A stretch of 64,000 nucleotides of DNA from Heliocidaris tuberculata (taxonomy: Eukaryota > Echinodermata > Echinoidea > Camarodonta > Echinometridae): NCBI GenBank assembly GCA_025618425.1, contig CM046838.1:7773655-7837654 (forward strand), read 5' to 3'. Of this stretch, positions 45,377 through 56,318 are shown piece after piece (the first letter of the stretch is position 1; each line of letters begins with the position of its first letter). The translations under genes and the position numbers were made by a program. The notes beneath the pieces are model-generated. The model was not told the DNA's origin. It saw only the letters and a program-made list of their open reading frames with translations, and searched no databases.

Positions 45377-46929
45377 CTATCAAAATATGCTTCTTTGCCT
45401 TAAATTAAGAGGTAGGCGTGACCACAAGGCCTATTACCATGGCAACGGATCAAGAACAGAAGAATTTCAGAAAATGTCATGTATTTGTGACTTAGAAAGT
45501 ACGAAAACACATTGTAATATTTTAAAATAATGTACCAAAAGTTTCTCAATAGATTAAAACCAAAGTATGAGTTCTAAAAAGTGTTTATCATATTTGAAAA
45601 TGGCAGTTTCCATGGAAACAGTAAGAAAAAAAAACTCATACTCTCATGATTCTACCAAAAAAGGTGAATACATGTATTAATATTGTACATGATTATTTTT
45701 TCTTTTACAGGGCATTCATTTATCATAATTTGTTAATAGCAAAGGGGTGATGGAAATGACCACTACATGTGTAGGCCATTGCCATGGCAACAAATGTATT
45801 TACTGTATTGTATTTCTAATAAAATACTATGGTTTTCTCCAACATGAAATAATGGTAAACATCTAATAATTTTCGACGCCTCTTTGACTATATTCAGAGT
45901 TTTAATTATTTGAAGTAGAGCTAAATTTGATTTATAAAAAAGCTGTTGCCATGGAAAGAGATTGTTAATGAAGATGAAATTTTTCAAGCAAAGAAAGAAA
46001 TGTAACCTACCAATACAAAATTAATAAACAAACAGAATTTGAACAATATCAAATGAATCATATATTATTTTTCCGGGAGCTATCAGAATAAGCTCGTTTG
46101 CCTTAAACGCTAAGTCCACTCAAATAGTAGTTGAGTTGAATCAATAGAGTGAAATTAAACAAATAAAACAGTTTAAAAAAAAGTCAAAATAGAACAATGG
46201 TAATCACGATCTTAAATTACGTTTTGCTTTTCTGTTTGCTAGGAATCTCAGCTTTTAGAACCTGTCTGTCTACCCAAGTTTGTTGTAGATGTACCCTTTA
46301 GGCCTGTTAGCTTTGTAACAAACTCTGAAACCATTTAATTTGTTTTCTCTCAATGAAAACAAATGGTAAGCATCTAAGCATCTAAGTAATATGTATTTCA
46401 AGCTGCCCAGTCAATGGCATTTGATTTACTGATGTACTTGTATATCATATTAATTTATGAGGTTACTTACACTGAAATATAGATGATTTTATAAAATTAT
46501 TAAATTTAAAATCGTCTGTGATTGATAAGGAATTAAAACAAGACGTTAAACTTATTGTGCATGTGGCCTTTACTTTTGCAGCATATATGTAGCAAATAAA
46601 TCATGTGAATGGACATGCAGAAAAGGATTGACTTTCAAAACCTATTTCTGTTATGTATCATATCTTCAAGCAGAACCATTTGAACAATCACACACATCAA
46701 ATCTTACCAAAATTGTCACCTGTCACACAATAATCAACATGGAATTATTCATAACATCATTCATACAGATGCACTTTGATCAGCTTTATAATTCAGTCCA
46801 GACTAAACAAATAAACAAGGACAATTTTTCTTTAACAATCAATTGTACTTGCTGTACTTTTAATTGAACTAGAGTTGAACAAGTACAACCATACAGGTGG
46901 GCTGTGGAAGAGTTGAAATACGATCGAGT
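45377..46929. other. Intron 7, no gene seen
   Basis: Contains recurrent CCATGGCAAC/CCATGGAAAC motifs between 45440 and 45950, possibly the right part of the repeat at 44111-44870. 46100-46929 shows nothing recognisable. Confidence 0.5.
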
Positions 46930-47720
46930 AAATAATATTGAAGTATGAAGTAGGCATGTTCCTACATAACTGCTTTAACACGTGTGTAGTACAGTGTATT
47001 AAAATGTCAAAATGACGCGCAATCAACGTTAGAATCAATTATAGACCAATAAAAGCATTTGTACATGTTTGTGCGCATGAGGGTAACGCGTGTGTGCGTG
47101 TACTAGGAGTTATAATGCACGCACAAATTGCAAATGTTCAACAATGCCCTGTAACACATGCAGTCTGTTCCAGTCAATCTAAGGCATTTTTACTGTTTGT
47201 GCGCGTATGCGCGTACGTACACGTACGCACGCGTTCAAGAAAATATTCTAGAAATCATGTAGGATCAATTAAAATGCTAAAACAGTCCAAGATAAGTCAT
47301 TTTCATGCTGTAAAGGCCACTGATGCGCGGGCATGTGCGCACGTGCGGAAATTTCGAAATGTTTAAAATAGCCTTAAACATGCCCAAAATTGATTATAGA
47401 CCATTTAGAGCATTTTCAGTTTTTGCGCGCGCGCAAATTCACCGACGTGCGCGTACGCGCACGCACCCTATGTTCAATTAATTTCATTTTTCATTAACTT
47501 GCATCATGCCAAATATTGCTATGTTATAACTTTGTTTTTCAGAGATATAGCATAAGTCAGAATTTTACAAAATGGTGCCTGGATGACGTCAAGATGCATT
47601 GACTATGTTGAAAAAATATCTGTGCTGAGACAATAACCATATATACCATCGTACCAAATATGAATAGATTTGAATAAGCCGTTTTGGAGAATATTGTGCC
47701 TACATGTATACGGAACTTAA
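46930..47720. repeat. Satellite-like repeat with CGCG tracts, left copies
   Basis: Successive diverged copies of a ~400-bp unit. The clearest one starts near 47315 (AAGGCCACTGATGCGCGGGC) and includes GATTATAGACCATTT, a GCGCGCGCGCAAATTCACCG tract and CGTGCGCGTACGCGCACGCA. A weaker copy precedes it (about 46970-47240, with CGCGTATGCGCGTACGTACA). The alternating purine-pyrimidine runs are Z-DNA-prone. Confidence 0.8.
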
Positions 47721-48039
47721 AGGTTCCCTTTTATGGAATTACAAAGGAACTTCAATAAGTAGACTTTTCTACTGTGAATCCAGATCTGTCACCCATTTTA
47801 CCTGCATTTCATTCATTAATCTGTAAACTTGAAAATAAAAAATTAATTGGGAACGCCCCTAAAATTTTTTGAAAATCGGTCCAGCGATCAATGACGTCAT
47901 GTGACGTCACACTCAGAATGCTTGACTCCACGCAAGCTGAAAGTGTGTGTGTAGGCTATTGAACTTCTTGTAGATCCTAGCTTCGATTTCGTGCCATTAC
48001 AGCCCTTCATTTTTGTTTTTTAAAAATCCTATATCAACG

Positions 48040-48294
48040 ATGGCATCTTCTTCAGACAGCGAAGACACCTATTCGGGATCAGATATATCTGATTTGGAGA
48101 ACCAAGAAGAAATAAAAGAGGAATTAGGGTCACGGCCGTATATGTTTGAACCAGACATGTCGGATTCTGGCCAAGATTCTGATTATATGACAGAGACGTC
48201 CCTGATTTCAATAACGGAGAAGATATCGACGGGAGACTTGGGAATTATAACTAGTAATTCCCTTCGGATAATTAGATTGCCGAATAAATTTTAA
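48040..48294 (+). pseudogene. Fragment of P2RX7-C-like acidic protein
   Basis: Opens MASSSDSEDTYSGSDISDLE and contains RPYMFEPDMSDSGQDSD. Ser/Asp/Glu-rich starts followed by a PYMFEP or PYQFEP block occur in predicted invertebrate proteins that carry the P2X7-receptor C-terminal zinc domain; this is from memory and unverified. Past codon 55 the frame is probably broken: the next frame reads DFNNGEDIDGRLGNYN before a stop, where the family usually has an RLGN block. The cysteine-rich domain itself is missing. The upstream sequence is not in a clear exon context. Confidence 0.5.
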
Positions 48295-48646
48295 TTTACG
48301 CATATCCACGAATTATGAATCTTGTTTGCGCTTGCAAAATGCCCCAGTCCTGATGAGGCTGAGCTGATAGCTGATCGAGGCAGTGAGCTCGACGTGCGCA
48401 GGTGTACACGCCGCACCGTTCGGTCGTTCGCCTGCTGACCTTGCCTAGGCTTGGGCAGGGTTTTACTGGTGCATGGGGTGGTAGCGTTTTGTTTCTAGTA
48501 AATTCTAACATTGATATCCAGAAAACTCTTAGCTCTCCTGTTATCTTGCTTGTTTTCATTGTGCTGCTATGAATAGCAAGTACCGGTAGAATAAGTTTGT
48601 GTAGGTACAGTGACAGTTGATCAATAGATATATGATCAATAGATAC

Positions 48647-48927
48647 CGTAGTTCAAGTTTGATTTTGGGGATGGCATCGTGCTTCAGGGACGGCCTCTTC
48701 TTGATGCCAAACGCCGCATGCAGCCCCATACTATCGAGGAAGTCCTCCGCACAAAAGTGCTCGGAACACACGACACTGCAGTCACTTGGCCCCTTCCAAT
48801 GGACGCGAGTTAGTTTCACTTTTGAGGTCCATTTTCTTCTAATATTTGGGTCTTTGGAGAATAAATGTAGACTTACACCCTCCTTTGTGATGTTGCTGCA
48901 ACCTGCAACGACACAGAGTTGCGGCAT
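48647..48927 (-). CDS. THAP-type zinc finger exon
   Basis: On the - strand from ATG at 48927-48925: MPQLCVVAGCSNITKEGVSL, then W in RRKWTSKV, VVCSEHF and DAIPKIKL. C-x4-C (CVVAGC), the core Trp and C-x2-H (CSEHF) followed by an AVPTIF-like end (DAIPKIKL) are the C2CH zinc module of THAP DNA-binding domains, about 85 residues. A GTATCT donor follows the last codon pair (exon end 48647, phase 2). THAP domains occur in host regulators and in P-element/Kolobok transposases. Position within the TTAA-flanked element favours a transposase N-terminus. No further exon was found. Confidence 0.75.
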
Positions 48928-49238
48928 ACTTCGCTTTAGAGGTGGTTTTCGAGGTGGTATACAAGTTAGTTTGCACGCGTGATATATGCAAGATATTGTA
49001 AACAAGCACCGGCAATGTCGGTTTGTGACGTCACACGTCAATCATGCTCGAAGATCGAGAATTCGGGGTTTAAAAGGGGGCGGAGCTTAGCAGACTCTTT
49101 TAGGCCTGAATACCTGGCGAAAATATTATTTAAAAAATATTCAGATATGTATTCATTGCAAATGGATGTCATTTTTCAATTTAGATGAGTATCATGTACA
49201 AAATACCAAGAATTAGAATTTCATAGAAGGGAACCTTT

Positions 49239-49645
49239 AAGGCCAATGACGCGCGCGCATGCGCGCATGCGCGGAAAATTTTGAAATGTTTAAAATGGCC
49301 TGAAATATGCCCAAAATTGATTATAGACCATTTTAAGCATTTTCAGATTTTGCGCGCGCGCAAATTCACCGACGCGCGCGTACGCGCACGCATCCTATGT
49401 TCAATTAATTACATTTTTGATTAACTTGCATCATGCCAAATATTGCTATGTTGCTATATTGCTATATTGTTATGATTTTGATGTATGAGTTATAGCATAT
49501 GTCAGAATTTTACAAAATGGCGCCTAGATGACGTCACGATGCATAGACTATGTTGAAAAAATTTCTGTGCTGAGACAATAACCATATATACCATCGTATC
49601 AAATTTGAATACATTTGAATAAGCTGTTTTGGAAATATAGCGGAC
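49239..49645. repeat. Satellite-like repeat, right copy
   Basis: Starts AAGGCCAATGACGCGCGCGC and matches 47315-47716 to CAAATTTGAATACATTTGAATAAGC. Without the inserted element the two units are directly adjacent at about a 404-bp period. Confidence 0.85.
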
Positions 49646-50139
49646 ACAAAAAAGTGGGTAGAAATAAAAATAAATAAATAATAATAATGATAATAATAAT
49701 AAATAAAGAAAATTTCGTACAAAAACAGAAGGTGGTCTGTACTACTTGTAGTACAGCCCACCTAATAATAGCTTTGCACTCATCTCTTGCCTCTTACATT
49801 GTACAACTAACACATTTAAATGAAATCGATGTACTGTATACACATTGGTGTTATGAGCAAATTCATCATACTGCAGGACATTGATGTAATTAAGAAATTA
49901 CTTTTTAATGCAGTCACAGAAAAAAATATCTGAATAGTTCTGGTACGCTTATAATTGTCACAAATATGCATGTATACTTAAGTATTGTCATGAGATCTTT
50001 GAAACCATTTAACCATTTAATTCTATCTAACGTCCAACTAATTTTGTTACAATAAACCCATCTATTATATTGTTGGCGCTTGTATGTCAGACACAAATAG
50101 TCTCATAGCCTCATCAAATATATTAAAGTTTTAGAGAGG
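49646..50139. other. Intron 7, nothing recognised
   Basis: An AAT-rich run at 49665-49712 and a short hairpin (GTACTACTTGTAGTAC, 49739-49754). No gene. Confidence 0.55.
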
Positions 50140-53100
50140 CATAGCTAGGTATCGCTACACAATCAAACATCTGGCACCCAGGAGGCTTCCCTAAAGTTTG
50201 GATTAGGAAGAGTGTCTATCAGAAGGCAAGTATTCATGTCGGCTTCTGGTATTTTGGAAGGTGTAGGAATTCCAGCCATCAAGATGTTGATCATCTCAGC
50301 CCTTGATGTTGAATGCATCTCACCTCCGGTCCTGGCCAAAGACAGGGGAATAGGCGACAGTTCATGTTCAAGGATAGTGGCCATTTCCAGTGGTCGTCCC
50401 CCAGTGACAGCATTTAGCAATTGTTGCATTAACTTTCTGTCAGCTTTTATGATCTTCTGTGTGTTTTGTCTGGTAGATATCTTAGTCTTGTAGAGACCAG
50501 CAAAGGTCTGTGAGCGATTTTTCTTTATGGTCTCATGAAGACCCACAGTTCCTTTGATTAGACGTTCCTTCACAAAGGTCATCACTTGCTGTTTTCCACG
50601 ATTTTCAGCTGACAGCAATCTCTAACAACATCATTAGAAGCAACATCTCGTGTTGCAAGTGAAACTAAATCTCTTTCTCTGCTAGTTGAGTCAGTTCCGG
50701 TGTATTCTCCCTCAGCTTGGGTAGTTTTTTCACCAAACACATCAAACCTTGTCAGCTGTCTGGTAATTGCTTGTCAACATCTTCAACATCATGCCTTTTC
50801 CTTGAAGGAAGACCATCAGAACGGGTGAATGGAGCCTCATCGTCGTCATCTCCAAGATTGTACGGTGACCGCGTATCTCGTGTCACTTTGGACCATTCTG
50901 CCCAGGTGACGCAGAACCTGTCCCTTGCCCAGTCATTTCTTGTGATACCAATAATGCCATTGTGCATTTTACAGATACGACTGACTCATTCTGTTCCCTG
51001 ATCAAGAGAGACTTGATTGAAGCACCTTTGTGATCTCTTCACCACAAAGTACCCAGCGAGGAATTCAGCATGAATTTCAGGGGCCGTTGTGCTCAGAAGT
51101 CTTATGTCTGAAAGATAAACAGGACCCCACCTGGCATAGTTGGTATGATCATAAATTGTTAGCCAGGGAAACATCGCCTTGGAGGTTTCTAGATGAAGGT
51201 TCCAGTTACCATCCCTCTCACTCCTGATGAAGTCTATCAATATCTCCACCATTTCCATGTACGTGGACCACAGCCTGAAGTTTGGGTTGCCAGAAAACTT
51301 CTTATCAAATTCTTATGTGAGCGTGGAGGTTGTTCCTGCTTAGGTAGTCTGACAGCATGCTTACTGATCTGCAAGTCTCAGTAGTATTACTTCTGTGATC
51401 GACGAACATCCTTGTCACGTCTTGGGCAAGACCTTTGAGATCTAGTTCTTGTTCTGGACAATTCTCAGACATCCATTTCTGGAACATTGGCCATTTGATG
51501 TGCCAAAGGGCTTCATATGTTAGCTGGTGTGCTCTAACAGCACGGTAGTAGGCTTTGCCATCAAGCAATGGTCTCTGTAGTGTTGGCGGCATAAACACCT
51601 GCTTCAGTCCACAGATCATCAAGCCCAGCACCTTCCATATGCTGACCAATCGCCTTGAAAAAGTTGAAGGTGGTATGAAGTCCTACTAGGAGGAAAATGA
51701 CTTTTCCAAACTTGGGGTTTGCCCATGTGAGCTCTTTACCTCTGCTGTACAGGGGTTGGTCAGCCGTGATGACAATATACTCTTGCCCAACGTGCTGTGA
51801 TACGTTGATAAATCGATTTATGACAGTCGTGAGTGCGTCGTTATCATCAGCAGGTGCCTGGAGGATGGGCATCATTCCTGCAGTCGTCACAGGAGGGTCA
51901 ACTGTACTTGTGGCTTCATTGAATACTCTCCATGAAGGAACAGACGGATTCTCTTCGTCCTCATGTATACGTGTCACAATCCATGCCATATCTTTAGTCC
52001 AAGCCTTCTTCCTTTCATCACTAATGGTGCTGGAGAACTCTAACTCAATCTTTGTATCACCGTGAAATGAATGAGATGGCCTCTTGCCTGTGGAAATATA
52101 GCTTCATCAAGCTTCTGAAACTCCTGCAACGCATCATGTTTGATTGCTCTGGACCTGAGGATGGGCACTCTCTCTGGATCTCCTTTGTCTTGCTATGGAG
52201 CTGGCCCTCTCTGCCAAACCATCATCTGTGTGCAATGGAAAGTTTTCTTTTCATCAATAGTATCTTCTAGAACATTGATATTATCGCATGAGCAGTGAAC
52301 CATTCTACCATTATAGCAATATTGGACGGGATATAGACATAACCATTCTTGGTAAACCTTTCTAGGATAGTATTTGCAATTGTAGTATTGATTCTCTGCA
52401 CAGTGTCAATGCCAATGGTATGGTTAGCAGCATGGAAAAGATCAAGGAGTCCCTGGGTAGCCTGGTGAAGGGCAAGACCTAAACCAACATGCTTCGGTGT
52501 TAATTTCCGTCTATTGGACACGGCATTTACAATATCCTGAGCAATACTGCATACAGTCTGCTTGATGCTTTCATTTTCTTCGATTCCCTCATGTACCACA
52601 TCTATACCTCTGAATAGCAATCACAGGAGTACATACAGACTGTTTGGAATGACTTTATCCACATGTTCTCGATCAAGATCTTGCCAGCTACCTGAATGGC
52701 CTTGGCTATCAAGCAGATCCTGTCTAACTCTCATGGCGACATGAACTAGCTCTTGGAATATGCTTTCTGTTGCCATATTCATGATTGCATTTTCTGTATC
52801 TTGGCTTGATTCAGAATCAGAAGAAAACACTGGCAGGACTTTGTCAGAGATTTTGAGATGATGAAGTCAGACTTTTCTCCTGGGTACATGAGTAGCGAAC
52901 CTGTAGAAAGAGTCCTCACATATCTGGCCTTTTTTCCAAGTAAGTGCTGAACTGCGTCATAGAAGGTTGATCTCCTGGTCTTAAACCTCATCGGAACATC
53001 AACACCCATCTGTATGCAAGAACTCTTATTGTTCTCCCACACGTCAGCCATATTGTACACGTTGCCCCAGGTCTCTGCAGAGTTAGTAATGCATTCATCC

Positions 53101-53710
53101 ATCCTATGCTCCTGCAAATTCTTCCTGGGATTCTCTCTTTTAGACCGTCTATCGAATGCCATCAAGCAGCTTAGATGATATTTACTTTTAGCTGCTATTA
53201 GGTCATTTTACTCCTGACAGTCTTGCTCTTGTTATTTCATCATTTTGAGCTCTTGCCAATATATATGCACTTTTTGCTGAAGTCTGTACATTGTGAACTT
53301 TTGTTTTACCCTCTTCTTGACAAAACATGCAGAGTGACCAATCCATCCATTGTTCACAGCTTCTAGTTTTTGGTGCTGAAATGCTTTCTGAGCAGGACGT
53401 ATCATTTGTGTTTTCCTTAGCTAGTTCCTTCTTAAGTCTGATCAGCTTGCTTTCAGAGCTGAATGTTGAATAGCATGTTTTGTGCACAGAACTCTTGCTT
53501 TGAAACGATCTCTATTTTGTGAAGCACATCAGCATATTTCATGTCTTTAAGCTTTCTTCGCTGCTGACCCACATCCCATATTCTTGCCTTACCGTCTTCT
53601 GAAGATAGGCGAAGCTCACCTTCACTTCCTTTACAGAAGAAGCAATGGAATCTCTCGGTGTCTAAGTGTTGTCGCTTTGGCTTGATATTGTAGACAGGAT
53701 CAATTACCAT
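50140..53710 (-). pseudogene. Frameshifted gene of an uncharacterised large protein family
   Basis: At least eight - strand frames follow one another in order and together read as one long protein broken by frameshifts and stops. From N to C: RFHCFFCKG; HKTCYSTFSS; WSLCMFCQEEG (Cys-x2-Cys) and, one frame over, DLIAAKSKYHLSC (His-x3-Cys), suggesting zinc binding; LTPKHVGLG.ALHQAT and LFHAANHT; DNINVLEDTIDEKKTFHCTQ; ADQPLYSRG and VGLHTTFNFF; YYRAVRAHQLTYEAL; NYARWGPVYLSD; YFVVKRSQRCFNQVSLDQ; GIIGITRNDWARDRFC; HELSPIPLSLARTGGEM; GKPPGCQMF. Similarity fades near 50140, so the C-terminus is gone. I recall these blocks from many unnamed predicted proteins of corals, Hydra and echinoderms, but know no assigned function. 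High copy number and decay suggest a mobile or rapidly duplicating family. It sits inside intron 7, antisense to the receptor. Confidence 0.8.
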
Positions 53711-54393
53711 ATTTTATCATGTTCTCTTATTTCAAGTTGGCTTTAAAACAGATGATTACCCAGATCTAAAAAAAGTCAACATTAAATCATGTTTCAATTT
53801 ACTTCGTTATTTAGTATACATTTGGTATCAAAGTTTTAATGCTACTCTTATACTAACAAATTACGATGAGGATCTATAAATCCAAGTGACTGCTTAAAGT
53901 AATGTGAAAAATGTAACATGTTTTCCTGTTATTATCAAATACAAGAGTACTCTGTACAATATAATATGTAACAGTACTCCAACCAACTGATGTCCATAGA
54001 TGCGATGTCACTTGAGATAGATGTGCACTTGGGTGAAGACAGAATCCACTGCTGTACTGGGTCAATAATCTGGATATGTTGACTGGTTCATGCAGTTTCT
54101 GAAAAGAAGACAAATAACAGTAATCGTTACTCCATAATTCCTTTTGGCCTTGGAGAACATTGATGTTGATGTTCAATGTTTTTTAAAGGAAATCTTTAAG
54201 AAATAATTTTTCATTTTTTATGTTTTTAAATCAAACTTTAAATTACAATGCGTGAATTATCATTACAGGACATAGTTCAAACTTATTGCTTTCACCTATT
54301 CTTTAAATAATATTTTATTTTTTACAAACTTTATAAAAATTAGATGCATCATTACACATATCTTTGTAGAACTGTTCGTATTATGTTATCTAC
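53711..54393 (-). other. 5' flank of the pseudogene; possible exon
   Basis: A CTTTTCAG acceptor on the - strand (at 54106-54099) opens a frame from 54098 (KLHEPVNISRLLTQYSSGF) that runs on without a clear donor to about 53877. It could be an exon joining the small exons upstream to the pseudogene, but this is weak. The rest is AT-rich. Confidence 0.3.
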
Positions 54394-54476
54394 CTTTTGT
54401 GTTTCCCTCCAAAGTTGGACGAGTTCAGTAGGATTCACAGCTGCTGCCACTTAGTACATTTCATCTTATGCTTGAC
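54394..54476 (-). pseudogene. Small tandem exon, copy A (broken)
   Basis: 83 nt on the - strand between CTAG and GTAGAT. Same sequence as copies B-D but one base short, with TAA as the fourth codon (GTCAAGCATAAG). Non-functional as coding sequence. Confidence 0.7.
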
Positions 54477-54916
54477 CTAGGAGAAATAAAGAAATAATCA
54501 AACTTTAATTAAATGTGTTTTGAAACTGTGTATCAGCAAACACTCACGAATGATCACACTACATATTGTAAGTTATCTTTTTTTTAAAAAACAAAAACAA
54601 GAGAATATAAACAGAAAGTAAATATTGTAATATGACAAATATAAACAACTCAGTGGATAAATATACTAGATATAAAACCGTATTTGTATACTGCAATAAC
54701 CTTTTTGTGATACTACTACAATTTTCAGTCTCCACACAAATCCCATGGAATTTTTTGTGGCATACAAAGAGTTAATACTGTATTTCTCATAAAACTGAAT
54801 GGTAATTTACATTATTCATGCTTCCTCTAATTTTTATGACAAACATGAACAGCACTGTGATGATGATTTTAACAATGTATAGATTTTAGAATACATCTTT
54901 CTGTTATCTACATTAC

Positions 54917-55000
54917 CTTCTGTGTTTCCATTAGAAATTGGACAAGTTCTGCAAGATTCACAGCTGCTGATGGTCAGTGCCTTTTCATCTTGAGGTTGAC
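54917..55000 (-). CDS. Small tandem exon, copy B (open)
   Basis: 84 nt, phase 1-1 if joined like its neighbours, flanked by a TAG acceptor and GTAATG donor. It encodes QPQDEKALTISSCESCRTC then PISNGNTE. The conserved core SSCESCRT holds a Cys-x2-Cys pair. Function unknown. With copies A, C and D it forms a ladder of near-identical exons over 1.4 kb, all upstream of the pseudogene at 53710-50140, so it may be part of that gene or of another lost one. Confidence 0.5.
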
Positions 55001-55143
55001 CTACATTTAACAAAAACATAATAAAAACATAATTGATCTTAACCAAATGTTTAATCCTTTAAATAATGTATTTATATTCATATATTTATACTCTATTTGA
55101 CATTGGAAGACTGACCTTAATAATAAATGTGATAGATCATAGA

Positions 55144-55144
<1 letters not shown>

Positions 55145-55189
<45 letters not shown>
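55145..55189. repeat. (TA)n microsatellite
   Basis: About 22 TA dinucleotides between small exons B and C. Confidence 0.95.
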
Positions 55190-55193
<4 letters not shown>

Positions 55194-55226
55194 TTGCTTT
55201 TACAATAAGATTTCTTTCTTACATAC

Positions 55227-55313
55227 CTTTGGTGTTTCCTTTTGAAAATGGATGAGTTCTACAGGATTCACAGCTGCTGCCAGTTAATAGTGCATTTCTA
55301 TTTTGAGCTTGAC
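55227..55313 (-). CDS. Small tandem exon, copy C (open)
   Basis: 87 nt, phase 1-1, between CTAG and GTATGT (a good donor). It encodes QAQNRNALLTGSSCESCRTH then PFSKGNTK. It is the best preserved of the four copies. Intron sequence downstream of it (GAAACTGTCCATAAGCAAAACATTCACGAAT, on the + strand at 55378-55408) is matched near 54523-54550, so exon and intron were duplicated together. Confidence 0.5.
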
Positions 55314-55682
55314 CTAGCAGGAAAAAAAAAAGAAGATATAGTGAACCTTGAGTGAACCATGAGTGGAATTTGTTTTTGAAACTGTCCATAAGCAAAACAT
55401 TCACGAATTATCAGACTGCATATTGTAATGAGTCAATTTTAAAAATTGATAACAAGATAAAGTTAAAACACGGTGTGAAAGGAACATGTTATTAACTTCT
55501 TTAAAATTGAACATGATTTACAACGACTAAATGCATAAAAGATTCAACTTTACAAACCTACTTCATTTCAAGTTTTAGGACATACCAGAATTATAAATGT
55601 GATTTATGAGGTTATCAATATAGACTATTCTTCGTAGAATATATCTGGGTCTATATTTATGTTTGTTATTAGGTCTATCTAC

Positions 55683-55766
55683 CTTTCCTGTTTCAATTTG
55701 AAGTCGGATGAGTTCAGCAGGATTCGCATATGCTGCCAGTCAGTGGATTATCATCTGGTTCTTGAC
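55683..55766 (-). pseudogene. Small tandem exon, copy D (broken)
   Basis: 84 nt between CTTAG and GTAGAT. It reads QEPDDNPLTGSICESC then TGA where copies B and C have AGA (Arg), plus a second TGA nine codons on. Confidence 0.7.
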
Positions 55767-56318
55767 CTAAGAGAAAAAAGAAAATAATAGACTTTTATTT
55801 TAGATGTGTTTTGAATCAGTATATTTCCTCACATAAATCTAGATGGCTATAGCAACTACAAATAAACAATCATGATACAGATCTACAACACTTAAGTAAC
55901 AGATCTAATGTTAGATATAGAGCACAATATAAATCTGCTACAACTAGATCTAGAACAAATAATAAGGTTGGCACATTTCCTTTTAAAAATGGGTTGGTAT
56001 AGACCTAACAATTGAGCTGGCATAAGATCCAACTTTTTTAGGTCATCCTAACAAAGGTCTAACAGGAGAGATTGCCTAATTCTAGGGCACATGCACAGTG
56101 ATGTAGCATGCTCTCGATTAACTTGGAATCAATGGGATGTGCTTAACATGATACAAATATCTACATCTGGATCTATAGATTATGGATCTAACATCAGATC
56201 CATTTACTTATCAATTTAGAACTTCTTCTTAGTTCTAACTTTGGCCTTGACTTCTGGGTCGTATGAATTATTAACCTGTTATTTGTTATTTTTTATTTTA
56301 TTAATTTTTTTAGATCTG
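55767..56318. other. Intron 7, no gene seen
   Basis: AT-rich, with recurrent AGATCT/CTAAC motifs. Nothing else recognised. Confidence 0.5.

Larger units (their letters stand above)
47721..49236. mobile_element. TTAA-flanked element with THAP exon (Kolobok-type)
   Basis: TIRs AGGTTCCCTTTTATGGAATT (left) and the inverse of AATTTCATAGAAGGGAACCT (right) agree at 18 of 20 bases and are flanked by TTAA (47717-47720, 49237-49240). It is inserted exactly between two satellite units. Inside are a THAP-domain exon (- strand) and a short acidic fragment (+ strand), converging. TTAA targets plus a THAP domain are the hallmarks of Kolobok transposons. No catalytic transposase domain is visible, so the 1516-bp copy is probably a deletion derivative or has captured exons. 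Confidence 0.82.

Noticed and set aside
48556..49041. The whole - strand frame as a single 161-residue protein
   Set aside because: Only 48927-48647 resembles THAP; residues before the internal Met and after the GTATCT donor look like intron or UTR translation.
50212..52065. + strand open frames across the 50-53 kb region
   Set aside because: They are antisense shadows; conserved blocks are found only on the - strand.
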